Origin: Hathewaya massiliensis
GTDB lineage: Bacteria > Bacillota > Clostridia > Clostridiales > Clostridiaceae
Length of the DNA stretch: 64,000 bases
Direction of reading: 5' to 3'
Assembly (NCBI RefSeq): GCF_902143515.1
Contig: NZ_CABFVD010000001.1
Location: forward strand, 936,122-1,000,121
Of this stretch, positions 17,285 through 28,100 are shown piece after piece. Numbering within the stretch: the first letter of the stretch is position 1; each line of letters begins with the position of its first letter. Below the pieces are notes generated by a model. The model did not search any database, was not told the origin of the DNA, and worked only from the letters and a program-made list of their open reading frames with translations. Position numbers and translations under genes: made by a program.

Positions 17285-18256
17285 CTAGAGTTCTATATTT
17301 TGTCCTATGCCCTTTGCCTTTGCTCTTTCATAAATTAGTCTAGATGCTGTAATATCAAATAGTGCCATACCTACAGATTTATATAAAGTTGTCCCACTTA
17401 CAACCTTCTCTTTATGCTCACAATTTAATAAAAACTCTCCAAAACTTAATACCTTATCTTCTTTTAATAATCCACTTTCCATTGGTATGCAAAGATCACC
17501 TGATTCCTCTTTTGCAAACTCTGTATCTATAAGTACTGTATCTACCACTTTAGATAGAGCATCAGGGAATTCCCTCATAAATGGCTTATATGAACCTATG
17601 CCTATAAAATGTTTTCCTTTTAAAAGCTCAGGGTCATCTGGTAAAACTGGCTTATTAGAAGTAGTTGCTGTTATTATAACCTCTGAACTTTTAACCATTT
17701 CTTCCACTGTATCTGATACTATAATTTCTACCTCTGGCAACTCCTTCTCTAATCTTTCTTTAAATTCTTCAGCTTTATCTTTAAGCATATGAAAGACATA
17801 TACCTTTTCAAACTTTCTAACCGTACATGCATATAACACTTGGTAAAAACCTTGAACTCCTGTGCCTACAAGGCCTAGTGTTTTAATGTTTTCTGGTGTT
17901 GTATTTTTAATTCCAACACCGCCTACAGCACCAGTTCTAACCTTAGTCAATGCCTTCCCATCTATTATGCATATTGGTTCTCCTGTTTCAATATCATTTA
18001 AAAGCATTAAGCCATCTAATACTGGCTTCCCTTTCTTAGGATTTTCCGGGAAATACGTTAATATTTTTGTACCAAAAACGTTTTCAGTGAAACAAGGCAT
18101 GAATAAAAGAGTCTTTTTATCTCCATGATCGATATGAATTCTAGATGGAGCATCATACTGATTTTTCTCATATAATTTATATGCTTCCTCAATAGCTTCC
18201 ATAACTTCTTCAAAGGTTATTGCACTTAAAATATCTTTAGAATTTAAATATAACAT
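17285..18256 (-). CDS. Ornithine cyclodeaminase / mu-crystallin family protein
   Basis: This 323-residue NAD(P)-dependent enzyme shows the family's N-terminal domain (SRIHIDHGDKKTLLFMPCF) with the dinucleotide-binding motif LGLVGTGVQGFYQVLYAC near residue 128 and TRTGAVGGVG-like KVRTGAVGGVG just before it. Family members include ornithine cyclodeaminase, archaeal-type alanine dehydrogenase, and imine reductases; the sequence alone does not decide the substrate. No amino-acid pathway genes are adjacent. It starts with ATG after GGGGGAT and has its own upstream region. Confidence 0.85.
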   Translation of the reverse strand: MLYLNSKDILSAITFEEVMEAIEEAYKLYEKNQYDAPSRIHIDHGDKKTLLFMPCFTENVFGTKILTYFPENPKKGKPVLDGLMLLNDIETGEPICIIDGKALTKVRTGAVGGVGIKNTTPENIKTLGLVGTGVQGFYQVLYACTVRKFEKVYVFHMLKDKAEEFKERLEKELPEVEIIVSDTVEEMVKSSEVIITATTSNKPVLPDDPELLKGKHFIGIGSYKPFMREFPDALSKVVDTVLIDTEFAKEESGDLCIPMESGLLKEDKVLSFGEFLLNCEHKEKVVSGTTLYKSVGMALFDITASRLIYERAKAKGIGQNIEL

Positions 18257-18416
18257 ATCTCATATCCCCCTAAATTTCTTTATAATTAAATTATACATTA
18301 ATGTTTTCAATATAGGCTGTTGAACTAACAAATTTAAGTACAATATATTGATTTGCAAACTTAAAATTAGCATAATTATTGTAGTATTTATTTAATGCAA
18401 CAGTCTTATTAAACAA

Positions 18417-18456
18417 ATACCCAAGTAAATATAATTTTTAAATTTACTTGGGTATT
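18417..18456 (-). terminator. Hairpin terminator downstream of the M16C peptidase
   Basis: AATACCCAAGTAAAT pairs exactly with ATTTACTTGGGTATT. It ends the gene at 18497-21424; the U-run is weak on the minus strand. Confidence 0.7.
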
Positions 18457-18496
18457 CTTTTATCTATACAACAATCCTTTATTTAAATAAGATATT

Positions 18497-21424
18497 TTAT
18501 TCAAATAAATTTATAAGCTCTCCAAATATATCTTTTTCAGACTTTATCTTATTTTCATTTCCTATTACAGCATAAAAGTCTTGTTTCATAACATCATTAA
18601 ATATTTTAGAAAGTTCTCTTATATCTTCTTTAGATGAATTAAGAACATCTTCTCTTTCTTTTTGTATATCTTCCTCACTAATTCCTCTAAAGTAATTAGT
18701 TATATTTCTCTCACCTTTCATAGAAGGGCTTAGTGGAGCATCTAGCTCACTTATAGTTCCTATGATATACTTTGTCATTTCTCTTTCTGATGGTGAGAAG
18801 TCTTTTAAATATTCGTGAGCATTATTGTATACATTTAAGGTTCCACTAATATTAGGATCTCTATATGATGTAAAGATAGCATTACCATTTCTTGTTATAA
18901 TAGCAAAACATCCATATGCCCCACCTTGAACTCTTACCTTATTCCATAAATAATCTAAGCTAGTTATAGTTTTAAGCACTAATAATTTTCCAGTATAATC
19001 ATAGCCTAATTTTCTTATATTATAGCCCTTAGCTACATATTGAACATTGGCTGGAGTAAGCAATCCTTCATTTTTCTTAGTTTCTTTGAATATATATTTT
19101 TCTTCCTTTAAAACTTGAGCACTTAAACTATTCATAAGTGTATCTAAGTTTTTCTTTACCTCATTAAATTCTTTTTCTTCCCCTGTTATACTTATTACTA
19201 TATTGTTCTTATTAAATAATATAGCACTAACTTTCTCTAGATTTCTTGCAATCTCTTCTTTTTTATTTTCAAAATTTTTATCTAAATCTGCTATAAATTT
19301 ATAGAAACCTATGGAACTTGTTTTATCTATATAATCACTAGCTGATGAAAAATATGAAGCAACTCTATTAGAAGCTATTACATGGCCTCTTTGAAGTATT
19401 TGCATTTCTGTTCTTGATTTAACTTCTGCTATAATTTCATGTAATCTTGAAAAATCATCAAACTTAGAGGAAGATATTATTTCTGTACCTAGATTTATTA
19501 ACTGTGGTATTCTTTCTCTTAAAGCTTTTCCTTTAAAGGTAAACTTCTTATAATATTTTTCAATATCCTTAATATCTCCATAAACTTCAGTGGTAAAATT
19601 AATTCCACCAGTATTTATATTTATTTCATTGGAAAGCTGTGAATAATTATAGTTTTCTGTATTAACTTTTCCTAATACATAAGATAAAAGACTTACATAA
19701 GGAACCAACTCTTCTTCTACTGCTGAAGAATCAAATAATACATTTAAATATGCAATTTTATTTGTAAATACATTAGTATGAAGTAATCTAGCTCCTTTGT
19801 CATCCTTAACTATAAAAGGTATCTTTTCAGCTTCTTTCTTTATATCATCTCTACATAGCATTGGTATACTCTCTAATACTTCTTCACTATCAGGAGTGTT
19901 TTGTCTTTTTATTAAATTCTTAGTGTTTTGAATTAATTCATTTAATTCTTCTTCATTTAAAGATGCCTTAAAATCAGCTAATTTCTTTTCTAACTCTTTT
20001 TCTTTCTTTAAACTCAATCCTTTTTCAGGTTTTAAAGTTAAAAGAGAACTATGAGTATTTTTTAGAAGATATTTATCTATTAAGTTTTCAAAATATCTTT
20101 CCTTAGATTTTTTTCTTATTTCCTTAAATATATCATCATACTGAATATATACAAAAGGATCTCCTCCATATAACCAGCTTTCCATTATCATCATACCGTA
20201 GAATAATCCCTTTGGATAACTTCCTAAATCGGCTTCTCTCAATCTAAATTCAGTTATATTGATACATGCCTCTACTAGCTTTTCATCTATACCATTTTTA
20301 ACTAAGTTCTCTAAAGTCTCTAGAGTAATTTTATTAAACTCTTCTTTTTTATCTAAGTTTGAATTTTTAATAATTACACTAAAAGTAGGCTGTAATATAC
20401 TGCTGTAATAAGAACCAAAAACATCTTTTCCTAATTTCGCAGCTACTAAAGCATTCTTTAGTGGAGATGCAGGATTCTCAAGTAATAGATATTCAAGGAT
20501 ATCCATACCAATATGATCTACCTTATCTAAGGCTGTTCCTGTAACAAAGTTTAAGCTTAGGAAAGTCTTATCCATTTCATTTTCATCTTCTGAAATAGAA
20601 TATGGTACTTCTAACTCAACTCTTTCTTTATAAGGCTCTTGCATAGCTATATCTGATTGTACTGTCTCCATATCAAAGTCTTTTAGATATTCTCCATCTA
20701 TAAAGCTTAATTGTTTATCTAAGTCCATATCTCCATATAAAATTATATAGCTGTTTGATGGATGATAGTATCTTTTGTGAAAGGCAACAAAAGCATCTTG
20801 AGTTAAATTTGGAATCGCTTCTGGATCTCCACCGGACTCATTTCTATATATTGTATCTTTGAATAAAGATTCTTCAACCTTTCTCATTAAGACACCTTCT
20901 GGTGAAGAGAAGGCCCCTTTCATTTCATTGTATACAACTCCCTTATAGGTTATAGGAGCTTCTTTATTTTCTATTTCATAATGCCATCCTTCTTGCATTA
21001 AAATTTCTGGCGTAGTGTATAATTTAGGATAAAAAACAGCATCTAAGTATACATCCATAAGATTCATAAAATCTTTTTCATTTCTACTTGCAAGGGGATA
21101 CATAGTTTTATCCGAAAAAGTCATAGCATTTAAAAATGTATTTAAAGATCCTTTAATAAGCTCAACAAAAGGTTCTTTTGTTGGGAACTTTCTTGAGCCG
21201 CACAAAACAGAGTGCTCTAAAATATGAGGAAGCCCTGTATCATCATGTGGTGGAGTTCTAAAAGATATGGCAAATACTTTGTTATCATCATCATTTAATA
21301 TGGAAAATAACCTTGCACCACTCTTCTCATGAACAAATAATCTTCCAACCCCATTTAATTCATCAACCTTTTTTTCTTCTACTAACTTAAATCCATGGTA
21401 AGTCTTATCAACCTTAAAAGCCAT
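18497..21424 (-). CDS. Insulinase-family (M16C, presequence-protease-like) zinc metallopeptidase
   Basis: This 975-residue protein contains the inverted zinc motif HILEHSVLCGSRKFP (H-x-x-E-H) near residue 54, with the distal ligand Glu in YNEMKGAFSSPE. The full length matches M16C enzymes, which form a closed chamber from two homologous halves joined by a linker around 480-510. The second half keeps RVQGGAYGCFAI, the Arg/Tyr substrate-binding motif. It probably degrades peptides; there is no signal peptide. In PreP homologues the role is removal of short unstructured peptides. It begins at ATG after GGGAGAT and is transcribed alone. Confidence 0.93.
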   Translation of the reverse strand: MAFKVDKTYHGFKLVEEKKVDELNGVGRLFVHEKSGARLFSILNDDDNKVFAISFRTPPHDDTGLPHILEHSVLCGSRKFPTKEPFVELIKGSLNTFLNAMTFSDKTMYPLASRNEKDFMNLMDVYLDAVFYPKLYTTPEILMQEGWHYEIENKEAPITYKGVVYNEMKGAFSSPEGVLMRKVEESLFKDTIYRNESGGDPEAIPNLTQDAFVAFHKRYYHPSNSYIILYGDMDLDKQLSFIDGEYLKDFDMETVQSDIAMQEPYKERVELEVPYSISEDENEMDKTFLSLNFVTGTALDKVDHIGMDILEYLLLENPASPLKNALVAAKLGKDVFGSYYSSILQPTFSVIIKNSNLDKKEEFNKITLETLENLVKNGIDEKLVEACINITEFRLREADLGSYPKGLFYGMMIMESWLYGGDPFVYIQYDDIFKEIRKKSKERYFENLIDKYLLKNTHSSLLTLKPEKGLSLKKEKELEKKLADFKASLNEEELNELIQNTKNLIKRQNTPDSEEVLESIPMLCRDDIKKEAEKIPFIVKDDKGARLLHTNVFTNKIAYLNVLFDSSAVEEELVPYVSLLSYVLGKVNTENYNYSQLSNEININTGGINFTTEVYGDIKDIEKYYKKFTFKGKALRERIPQLINLGTEIISSSKFDDFSRLHEIIAEVKSRTEMQILQRGHVIASNRVASYFSSASDYIDKTSSIGFYKFIADLDKNFENKKEEIARNLEKVSAILFNKNNIVISITGEEKEFNEVKKNLDTLMNSLSAQVLKEEKYIFKETKKNEGLLTPANVQYVAKGYNIRKLGYDYTGKLLVLKTITSLDYLWNKVRVQGGAYGCFAIITRNGNAIFTSYRDPNISGTLNVYNNAHEYLKDFSPSEREMTKYIIGTISELDAPLSPSMKGERNITNYFRGISEEDIQKEREDVLNSSKEDIRELSKIFNDVMKQDFYAVIGNENKIKSEKDIFGELINLFE

Positions 21425-21791
21425 ATTTTATCTCCCTTCTATATAAGAAATTTCTTTATTTTTCCAATAATTTTATCTATTTATTCTATTTTATACTACA
21501 TATGCTTTTTATGAAAGCTATATTTCTTAATCTTTTTTATTATTCACTTATAGTACATATTTTACACCTAAATATTTATATTTCTTAAAAGCCCTTCAAA
21601 ACCATACTAATAATATAGTATAATGTATTTAATTCTTCTTTTTAAACTAATTCTATATGGGCATATAAGTAAAATCCTAAGTTTTAGGGAAACCATTTAT
21701 ATTAAATTAGTATAACTATACTTTTAAATTTCAGCTGCTTTTTAAGTTGTTTATGAAGCTTAAAATCTTAATTAAATTACCTATACTCTCT

Positions 21792-21816
21792 TTCTTCTTA
21801 ATTTAATTAAGAAGAA
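21792..21816. promoter_or_regulatory. 25-bp perfect palindrome upstream of the GH65 gene
   Basis: TTCTTCTTAATT (21792-21803) and AATTAAGAAGAA (21805-21816) are exact arms around one T. A TATACT hexamer (21782-21787) lies five bases upstream, so the palindrome would cover the start of transcription. No U-run follows, so an operator is more likely than a terminator. The rest of the 490-bp gap 21425-21912 is AT-rich without a visible gene. Confidence 0.6.
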
Positions 21817-21850
21817 CTTAAGGTAGCATGGAAACAATTTATATTCCTAT

Positions 21851-21864
21851 AGAAATCGTTACCA
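21851..21864. promoter_or_regulatory. cre-like (CcpA/LacI-family) site upstream of GH65
   Basis: AGAAATCGTTACCA agrees with the cre consensus TGWAANCGNTNWCA at 12 of 14 positions. Catabolite control of a disaccharide phosphorylase would be expected. Confidence 0.5.
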
Positions 21865-21912
21865 TTTCTTATTTTTCAACGAATACAAGATTTTAATAAA
21901 GGAGGCTTTCTA

Positions 21913-24240
21913 ATGATAAAAGAAATTTTTTCAGCAAACCTTAAGCATCTTGTCAGTGATGATAAGTGGTTAATACTTCAAGATGAATACAATCCTAAGG
22001 ACAATTTAAAATATGAAACTAATTTTGCTTTAACAAATGGATATATGTGTACTAGAGGTTCTTATGAAGAACAGACTAAAATAAGTTTGCCTTGTACATA
22101 TATAGCAGGTGTATTTGATAAATCAGAAGCCTTTATGAGAGAACTTGCTAATACTCCTGACTGGTTAGGTTTAAAGTTATACGTAGAAAGAAATTTACTT
22201 GGCATAGAAGACTGTGAATTATTAGAGTTTTACCGTGTTTTAGATATGAAAAAATCTATTTTATTTAAAAGACTTAAATTAAGAGATTCAGAAGGTCGTG
22301 AAACTCTAATAGAAGGTTATAGGTTTTTAAGTCGTAAAAGTCAGCATCGTGCAGCTATAAAACTATTTATAACTCCTCTTAACTATTCTGGCATAATGGA
22401 AATGGAAAATATAATAGATGGCACAGTGCTTAATTTTAAGGACTTCCCAAGATTTAGAGTAAAGCACTTAGAAACTTTAGAAGTATCAAATCTTAATGGC
22501 AAAGGCTGTTATGTAGAAACCAAAACTAGAGATTTTGGTCTACATATAGGAACATGTTCCGTAATAAGAGCTTATAAAAATTCTAGTAAAGATAATATTA
22601 TAAAAAATAGAAGATACTCATCCTTTGGAGAGATTTCCTTAGAATTTCTAGATTTTGATATTAAAGAAGGCGAAACTATACAGATAGATAAGTTTGCTTC
22701 TATCTACACAGAAAGAGATGTAGAAAAAGATTTAATAAAATCCTCTATAGAAAAAGAAATTGGTGATTTTATAATAAAGGGTATATACACAGAATTAGAA
22801 GAGCATATAAAGATTTATAAAGATATGTGGGATATTGCTGATATTAATATTGATGGAGACACTGAAATTGACAAGGGCTTAAGATTTAACATTTTCCATC
22901 TAATGAGTACTGCAAATAAACATGATCACACCATAAGCCTTGGGGCTAAACTTCTTCATGGTGAAGAATATGGTGGACATGCTTACTGGGATACAGAAAT
23001 TTTTATGCTCCCATTTTTTATTTTCACCTCACCTGATACTGCAAAAACCCTATTAAAATATAGATATCACTTATTAAATAAAGCAAGAGAAAATGCTGTT
23101 TTAAGTGGTTATAAAGGAGCTAAATATCCTTGGGAATCAGCTGATACTGGAGATGAACAGTGTCCTGATTGGACTATTGAACCAGATGGGACTTGCTATA
23201 GATGTTATGTCGCTGTCTATGAACATCATGTTACAGCCGATATTGCCTTTGGTGTTTATAACTATTATAAATTAACTAAAGACATAGACTTTATGCTTAA
23301 ATATGGTGCCGAAATCTTACTTGAAACCGCAAGATTCTGGGTATCTAGATGTAATTACAATAAGGATATGGATAGATATGAAATCCTTCAAGTAACAGGT
23401 CCTGATGAATGGCATGAACCTGTCGATAACAACTGCTACACAAATTATCTTGCAAGATGGAACATTGAAAAGGGCTTTGAGATTTTAGAATTTTTAAAAG
23501 AAAATCACTATGAGGTATACGAGGATATAACCAATAGAATTTGTCTATTAAACGAGGAATTAAAGCATTGGAAAGAAGTTCATGATAAAATCTATATTCC
23601 ATTTAATGAAGAAGATAAATTAATGGAGCAATTTGAAGGATATTTTAAATTACATGACTTTGTGATTAAGGAATATGATGAAAATGATATGCCTATTATT
23701 CCTAAAGGGGCTAAAGAAGTAGGAATTCAAAATAGTTGTATTAATAAACAAGCAGATGTAGTTATGCTTATGTTCTTACTAGAAAATGAGTTCTCTAAAG
23801 AAATTCAAAAAATAAACTATGACTACTATGAAAAAAGAACTTCCCATAGGTCATCTTTAAGTCCAAGCATCTTCTCTATTATGGGCTTAAGGGTTGGAGA
23901 TAGCTCAATGGCATATAAATATTTAAGAAGATCTGCTTTAGTTGACCTAAATGATCATCAAGGAAACACAAGAGAAGGAATCCATGCAGCTTCTGCTGGT
24001 GGCACTTGGCAATCAGTTATGTTCGGATTTGCAGGTATGCATGTAGATGAAAATGAGATTTTAAGTTTTAATCCATGGTTACCTGAAAAATGGAATAAGC
24101 TTGCGTTTAAGATCTACTATAAAGGTGTTCTACTAAAAGTAACTATAAGTAAAGATAATGTTAAAGTAGAAATTTTAAATGATATAGTAGATAAAATAGA
24201 TGTAAACATAAATGGTAAATTAAGAACTATAGAAAAATAG
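21913..24240 (+). CDS. Glycoside hydrolase family 65 disaccharide phosphorylase
   Basis: This 775-residue protein has the GH65 architecture: an N-terminal beta-sandwich (1-270), a linker, and an (alpha/alpha)6 barrel from about 310. The catalytic acid is the Glu in VTGPDEWHEPVDNNCYTN, and the phosphate/substrate loops appear as HGEEYGGHAYWDTEIFMLP, KGAKYPWESADTGDEQCPD and REGIHAASAGGTWQ. Such enzymes split maltose, trehalose, kojibiose or nigerose with phosphate to give glucose and beta-glucose-1-phosphate; the exact linkage cannot be read. The next gene is beta-phosphoglucomutase, which uses that product. No sugar transporter is adjacent. The ribosome site is AAAGGAGG. Confidence 0.93.
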   Translation: MIKEIFSANLKHLVSDDKWLILQDEYNPKDNLKYETNFALTNGYMCTRGSYEEQTKISLPCTYIAGVFDKSEAFMRELANTPDWLGLKLYVERNLLGIEDCELLEFYRVLDMKKSILFKRLKLRDSEGRETLIEGYRFLSRKSQHRAAIKLFITPLNYSGIMEMENIIDGTVLNFKDFPRFRVKHLETLEVSNLNGKGCYVETKTRDFGLHIGTCSVIRAYKNSSKDNIIKNRRYSSFGEISLEFLDFDIKEGETIQIDKFASIYTERDVEKDLIKSSIEKEIGDFIIKGIYTELEEHIKIYKDMWDIADINIDGDTEIDKGLRFNIFHLMSTANKHDHTISLGAKLLHGEEYGGHAYWDTEIFMLPFFIFTSPDTAKTLLKYRYHLLNKARENAVLSGYKGAKYPWESADTGDEQCPDWTIEPDGTCYRCYVAVYEHHVTADIAFGVYNYYKLTKDIDFMLKYGAEILLETARFWVSRCNYNKDMDRYEILQVTGPDEWHEPVDNNCYTNYLARWNIEKGFEILEFLKENHYEVYEDITNRICLLNEELKHWKEVHDKIYIPFNEEDKLMEQFEGYFKLHDFVIKEYDENDMPIIPKGAKEVGIQNSCINKQADVVMLMFLLENEFSKEIQKINYDYYEKRTSHRSSLSPSIFSIMGLRVGDSSMAYKYLRRSALVDLNDHQGNTREGIHAASAGGTWQSVMFGFAGMHVDENEILSFNPWLPEKWNKLAFKIYYKGVLLKVTISKDNVKVEILNDIVDKIDVNINGKLRTIEK

Positions 24241-24257
24241 TTCTAGAAAATAAATAT

Positions 24258-24302
24258 AGTTCTAAGCTTTAGGGACTTTTACTCAAACTAAAGCTTAGGG
24301 CT
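24258..24302 (+). other. Intercistronic hairpin between the GH65 gene and pgmB
   Basis: AGTTCTAAGCTTTAG pairs with CTAAAGCTTAGGGCT (G-U tolerant) around 15 nt. There is no U-run directly after it, so it may be a processing or stability element that lowers pgmB relative to the phosphorylase. Confidence 0.5.
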
Positions 24303-24399
24303 AACTATTTATGCACATATTCAATCTTTTGACACTTTAAATAAGTTAGACCTATTAGATAATACAGTCTTTAAATAAATAATACTAGGGGATGATATT

Positions 24400-25050
24400 T
24401 TGAGTATTAAAGGAGTTATATTTGATTTAGATGGAGTTATAGTAACCACAGATAACTTTCATTATGATGCCTGGAAAAAATTAGCCGATGAAGAAGGCAT
24501 ATACTTTGATAGAGAAATAAATGAAAGACTAAGAGGGGTAAGCCGTATGGAAAGCCTCAATATAATTTTAGAAAAAGCTAATAAAGAGTATTCTCTTGAG
24601 CAAAAGAAAGAAATGGCAGAGAGAAAAAATAACTACTATAAGGAACTTATAAAAAACCTTACTAAAGATGATATTTTACCAGGGGTCAAAAATATACTAA
24701 AGGGTTTAAAAGAAAAAAACATAAAAGTTGCTATAGGTTCTTCTAGTAAAAACTCCTCTGCTATATTGCAATATATAGGTTTAGATAAAGCTTTTCATGC
24801 TACAGTAGATGGAAACCAGATTAAAAATAGCAAACCAGACCCTGAAGTGTTTTTAAAAGCAGCAGAAATGCTAAACTTAAAACCTAGCGAATGTCTTGTG
24901 GTAGAAGATGCTGAAGCTGGAGTTGAAGCTGGAGTTGAAGGTGGTATGAAGGTACTTGCTGTGGGATTTGCTTCAAAGTGCTGTTCAAAAGCTACTATTT
25001 GTAGAGAAGACTTAACTACGATTTCTATAGATGAGATTGTTAATATTTAA
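24400..25050 (+). CDS. pgmB: Beta-phosphoglucomutase
   Basis: This 216-residue HAD-superfamily enzyme converts beta-D-glucose-1-phosphate to glucose-6-phosphate. The nucleophile Asp and acid/base Asp are in GVIFDLDGVIVTTDNFHYDAW, the cap domain follows with RLRGVSRMESL, then IGSSSKNS (motif II), the Lys in NSKPDPEVFLKAAE, and VEDAEAGVEAG (motif IV). The start is TTG, preceded by AGGGGATG. It lies 160 bases after the GH65 gene and completes a short pathway from disaccharide to glycolysis. Confidence 0.95.
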   Translation: MSIKGVIFDLDGVIVTTDNFHYDAWKKLADEEGIYFDREINERLRGVSRMESLNIILEKANKEYSLEQKKEMAERKNNYYKELIKNLTKDDILPGVKNILKGLKEKNIKVAIGSSSKNSSAILQYIGLDKAFHATVDGNQIKNSKPDPEVFLKAAEMLNLKPSECLVVEDAEAGVEAGVEGGMKVLAVGFASKCCSKATICREDLTTISIDEIVNI

Positions 25051-25071
25051 CATAAACAGCAGCTGTATAAC

Positions 25072-25121
25072 AAAAACCATGCATAAAAGGATGTTTGGTA
25101 TCCCATTTATGCATGGTTTTT
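25072..25121. terminator. Bidirectional terminator after pgmB
   Basis: AAAAACCATGCATAAA pairs exactly with TTTATGCATGGTTTTT; it serves pgmB and the convergent signalling gene. Confidence 0.9.
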
Positions 25122-25143
25122 ATATTATTTATATTTTATTATA

Positions 25144-28100
25144 CTAATCTAATTCACATCTAGTAATAATTGGGGATATAATACCACTTAATAAGGAACA
25201 CAAATTATACTCCTCAAAATTAAACTCCTTAACCTTACTAGACACAATAAGATTTAATACTCCAATGACTTCTCCACATAATATTATTGGAACAACTATA
25301 ACAGATTTCCAATCAGGATTACCAGTAACTTCGTCATACTCGTAGACATAATCCCAATCAATACAGTATACCCCTTCACCTTCTTTAATAGCTTTATCTA
25401 TTAAATTTTTATTGTATTTAATATTTTCCATAGATACATTATTCAAATACTTACTTTCTAAGATTTTTTCTACTTTATTTTCTTTAACGGTAAACAGTAT
25501 TGCCCTTTCAGCTAGTGATGCATCTAATATTTTTTCTAAGAAAGTTAGTATTTTATTTCTTGAATTTCCGTCCTTTCTTACAAGTTCCAAAAGTTCTACT
25601 ATGGTGAAAAGATGCTTTTCTTCTTTTACAAAACTCTTTAAAACTATACCTGATAATGTGTTATTTTTAGTGACTTGATTTCTAAGGTTTTCATCCCAAA
25701 CTATAGTAACATTTCGCCCTCTCTTTTTAGCTAAATAAAGCGCCTTATCAGCTTTTTCAATAAGTTCATCTGTAGTTTTACCATCATAAGGATAACTAGC
25801 TATCCCTATACTTACAGTAACTTTGCTCTTAGAACTTATAATACTGCTTTCTCCTATACTTTTTCTAAGTTTTTCAGCTATCTTATAAGCTTGATTTTTG
25901 TTACTATTAGGAAGTATAACCATGAGCTCTTCTCCACCATACCTTCCCAATATGTCTTTACTTCTTATATTTTCCCTTATTATTTGAGAAGCATTGGTTA
26001 GAACCTTGTCACCAACTTGATGGCCAAAATTATCATTTATAGCTTTAAAATGATCAAAGTCAATCATTATTATTGAAAAGTTCTCTTTGTAGGTAGCAGA
26101 AATATCAATTATCTCATTTAAACAAATATCTAAGTATTTTCTTGTTAGTGCACCGGTTAATTTATCATAAAAGGCATTTTCCTTAAGGTTTATCTTTTCA
26201 ATAATAATACCCATTATTTTACTTATATATTCAGAGTTCTTAATGTTTTCCTTAGTAAAATAGTTCACAACCTTATCAGTTTCAATATAAATATATCCTA
26301 GTAAAACCTTTCTATCCCTTTCAGACTTTCTTCTATCTTCAATTAAACTATTTACTTCGCTATATTTGGATATAAGTATAGGCTTACATATTGTAATATA
26401 TGATTTATTATATATAACTTCTTCCTTCCTGCTTACCTTAACCTTATCCAAAATTCCTCTCATCTTGTCACTGACCTTAGTAATATCATCTGTAGCTGCC
26501 AATATTTCATAATCCTTATGTTTATTCATTATAATATAACTTTTTTTAGCTAAAGCTTCATATAAAATATATTTATTTAACATTCGTATGTTTTCATAGT
26601 CATCTCCTTGTAGCAAAGAAAGAGTGTCGTTAATGTTCTCTACTTTTTTGCTATAAAAAGGTGAATATGCTTTTTTGATTGCTTTCATTAAATCTTTATT
26701 CTCTAGTATGTCCATATGATGAATAAAACCATCTTCCTTAAATATTTCTCTTATAGCATAGTTACTCTCTTCAGTATTAAACAAGTACATACCTTTTAAC
26801 TCTATGAACACCCCATAAACCTCTTCTAATTTATGAAGCTTTATATAAGTTTCTCTATACTTCTCAGGTAGGTCTATTAACAAATCCCTAAAAGTTTCAC
26901 AAGCTAAAAAATAATACACTATAGAGTTTACATAATCACCACTATTTAGATACAATTCGCCTAACATAATCGCCGTTTTATAATATATCTCATTTAAACC
27001 ATTGTTTTTACTAAGTTCTAAGACTCCCTCTAATTTTATAATCTTCTTATCTAAGGGATAGTTGAATAAGGACTTTATAAATAACACCTTAGTTTTTAAA
27101 ACTATATCTATATTATTACTATCCCCTAAAAGAGAATAGTTTTCTTCCAAAAACCTTTCTAATTCTTCATGTTCACTTATTAATAAAATTTGTGCTGTGT
27201 TACAAATAGTATTAATTTTCATTTCTTTATTTTTTAATTTTTTAATAACATTTAATATATTGTCTATGGAATCTTTAATATCTTCTTTTTGTAGTATTTT
27301 TATATATTGGCTATTTAAATAAACTAACAAACTTATTATAGAGTTTTCATTTTTAGTTAACTTTAAAGCCTCATCCATATATATCTTTGCATCTTCCATA
27401 TTCCCTAGGCATATATTAAACTGTGATAAATATAAATACCTTTCTGCCATAGACCTATCACTAAGTTCTTTTCTATTCTTATTTAAAACATTTTCTACTT
27501 CAAAATAACTCTTATATGCTTCATCAAATTTATTTAATTTTAAATTCAATATCATATTTATTTGGTGCCAATATGATATCTCATTTATATATCCTTTTTG
27601 ATATACTATATTAATTATCTCATCAAGTTCTTTTCTTGTTTTTTTATAGTCCTCCATTAAAAGGTAACTGGATGCACAGTTGTTTTTTATTCTTATTTTA
27701 GATAAGCTTAACCCTTTTCTAATTGAAATAACTTCTGACTTTCTATAATAAATAATTGAATTTTTAAAATCTTGGAGAAAATCCCCGTAAGCTACTCCTA
27801 AATTTATATATGATTTCAATAACACTTTTAAATTATCAACTTTCTTGCATAATTTTATACATTTCATAAGATGCTTAATACTTGTAGATATATCTGAAAG
27901 TTCTAAATGTACATATCCTAAAAAGTTGTATATATGACACATCAGATCGTAATCTCTATTATCACACTGCTCTAAAACCTTATTGCATAAGTCTATAGCT
28001 TTTTCACCCTGTGATGTATAAGAATAATAAATGGCCTTTTTATAATAAAACTGTAATTTGTCCTTTCTGTCTCCATGCATATCTACATGGGCTTCAATTG

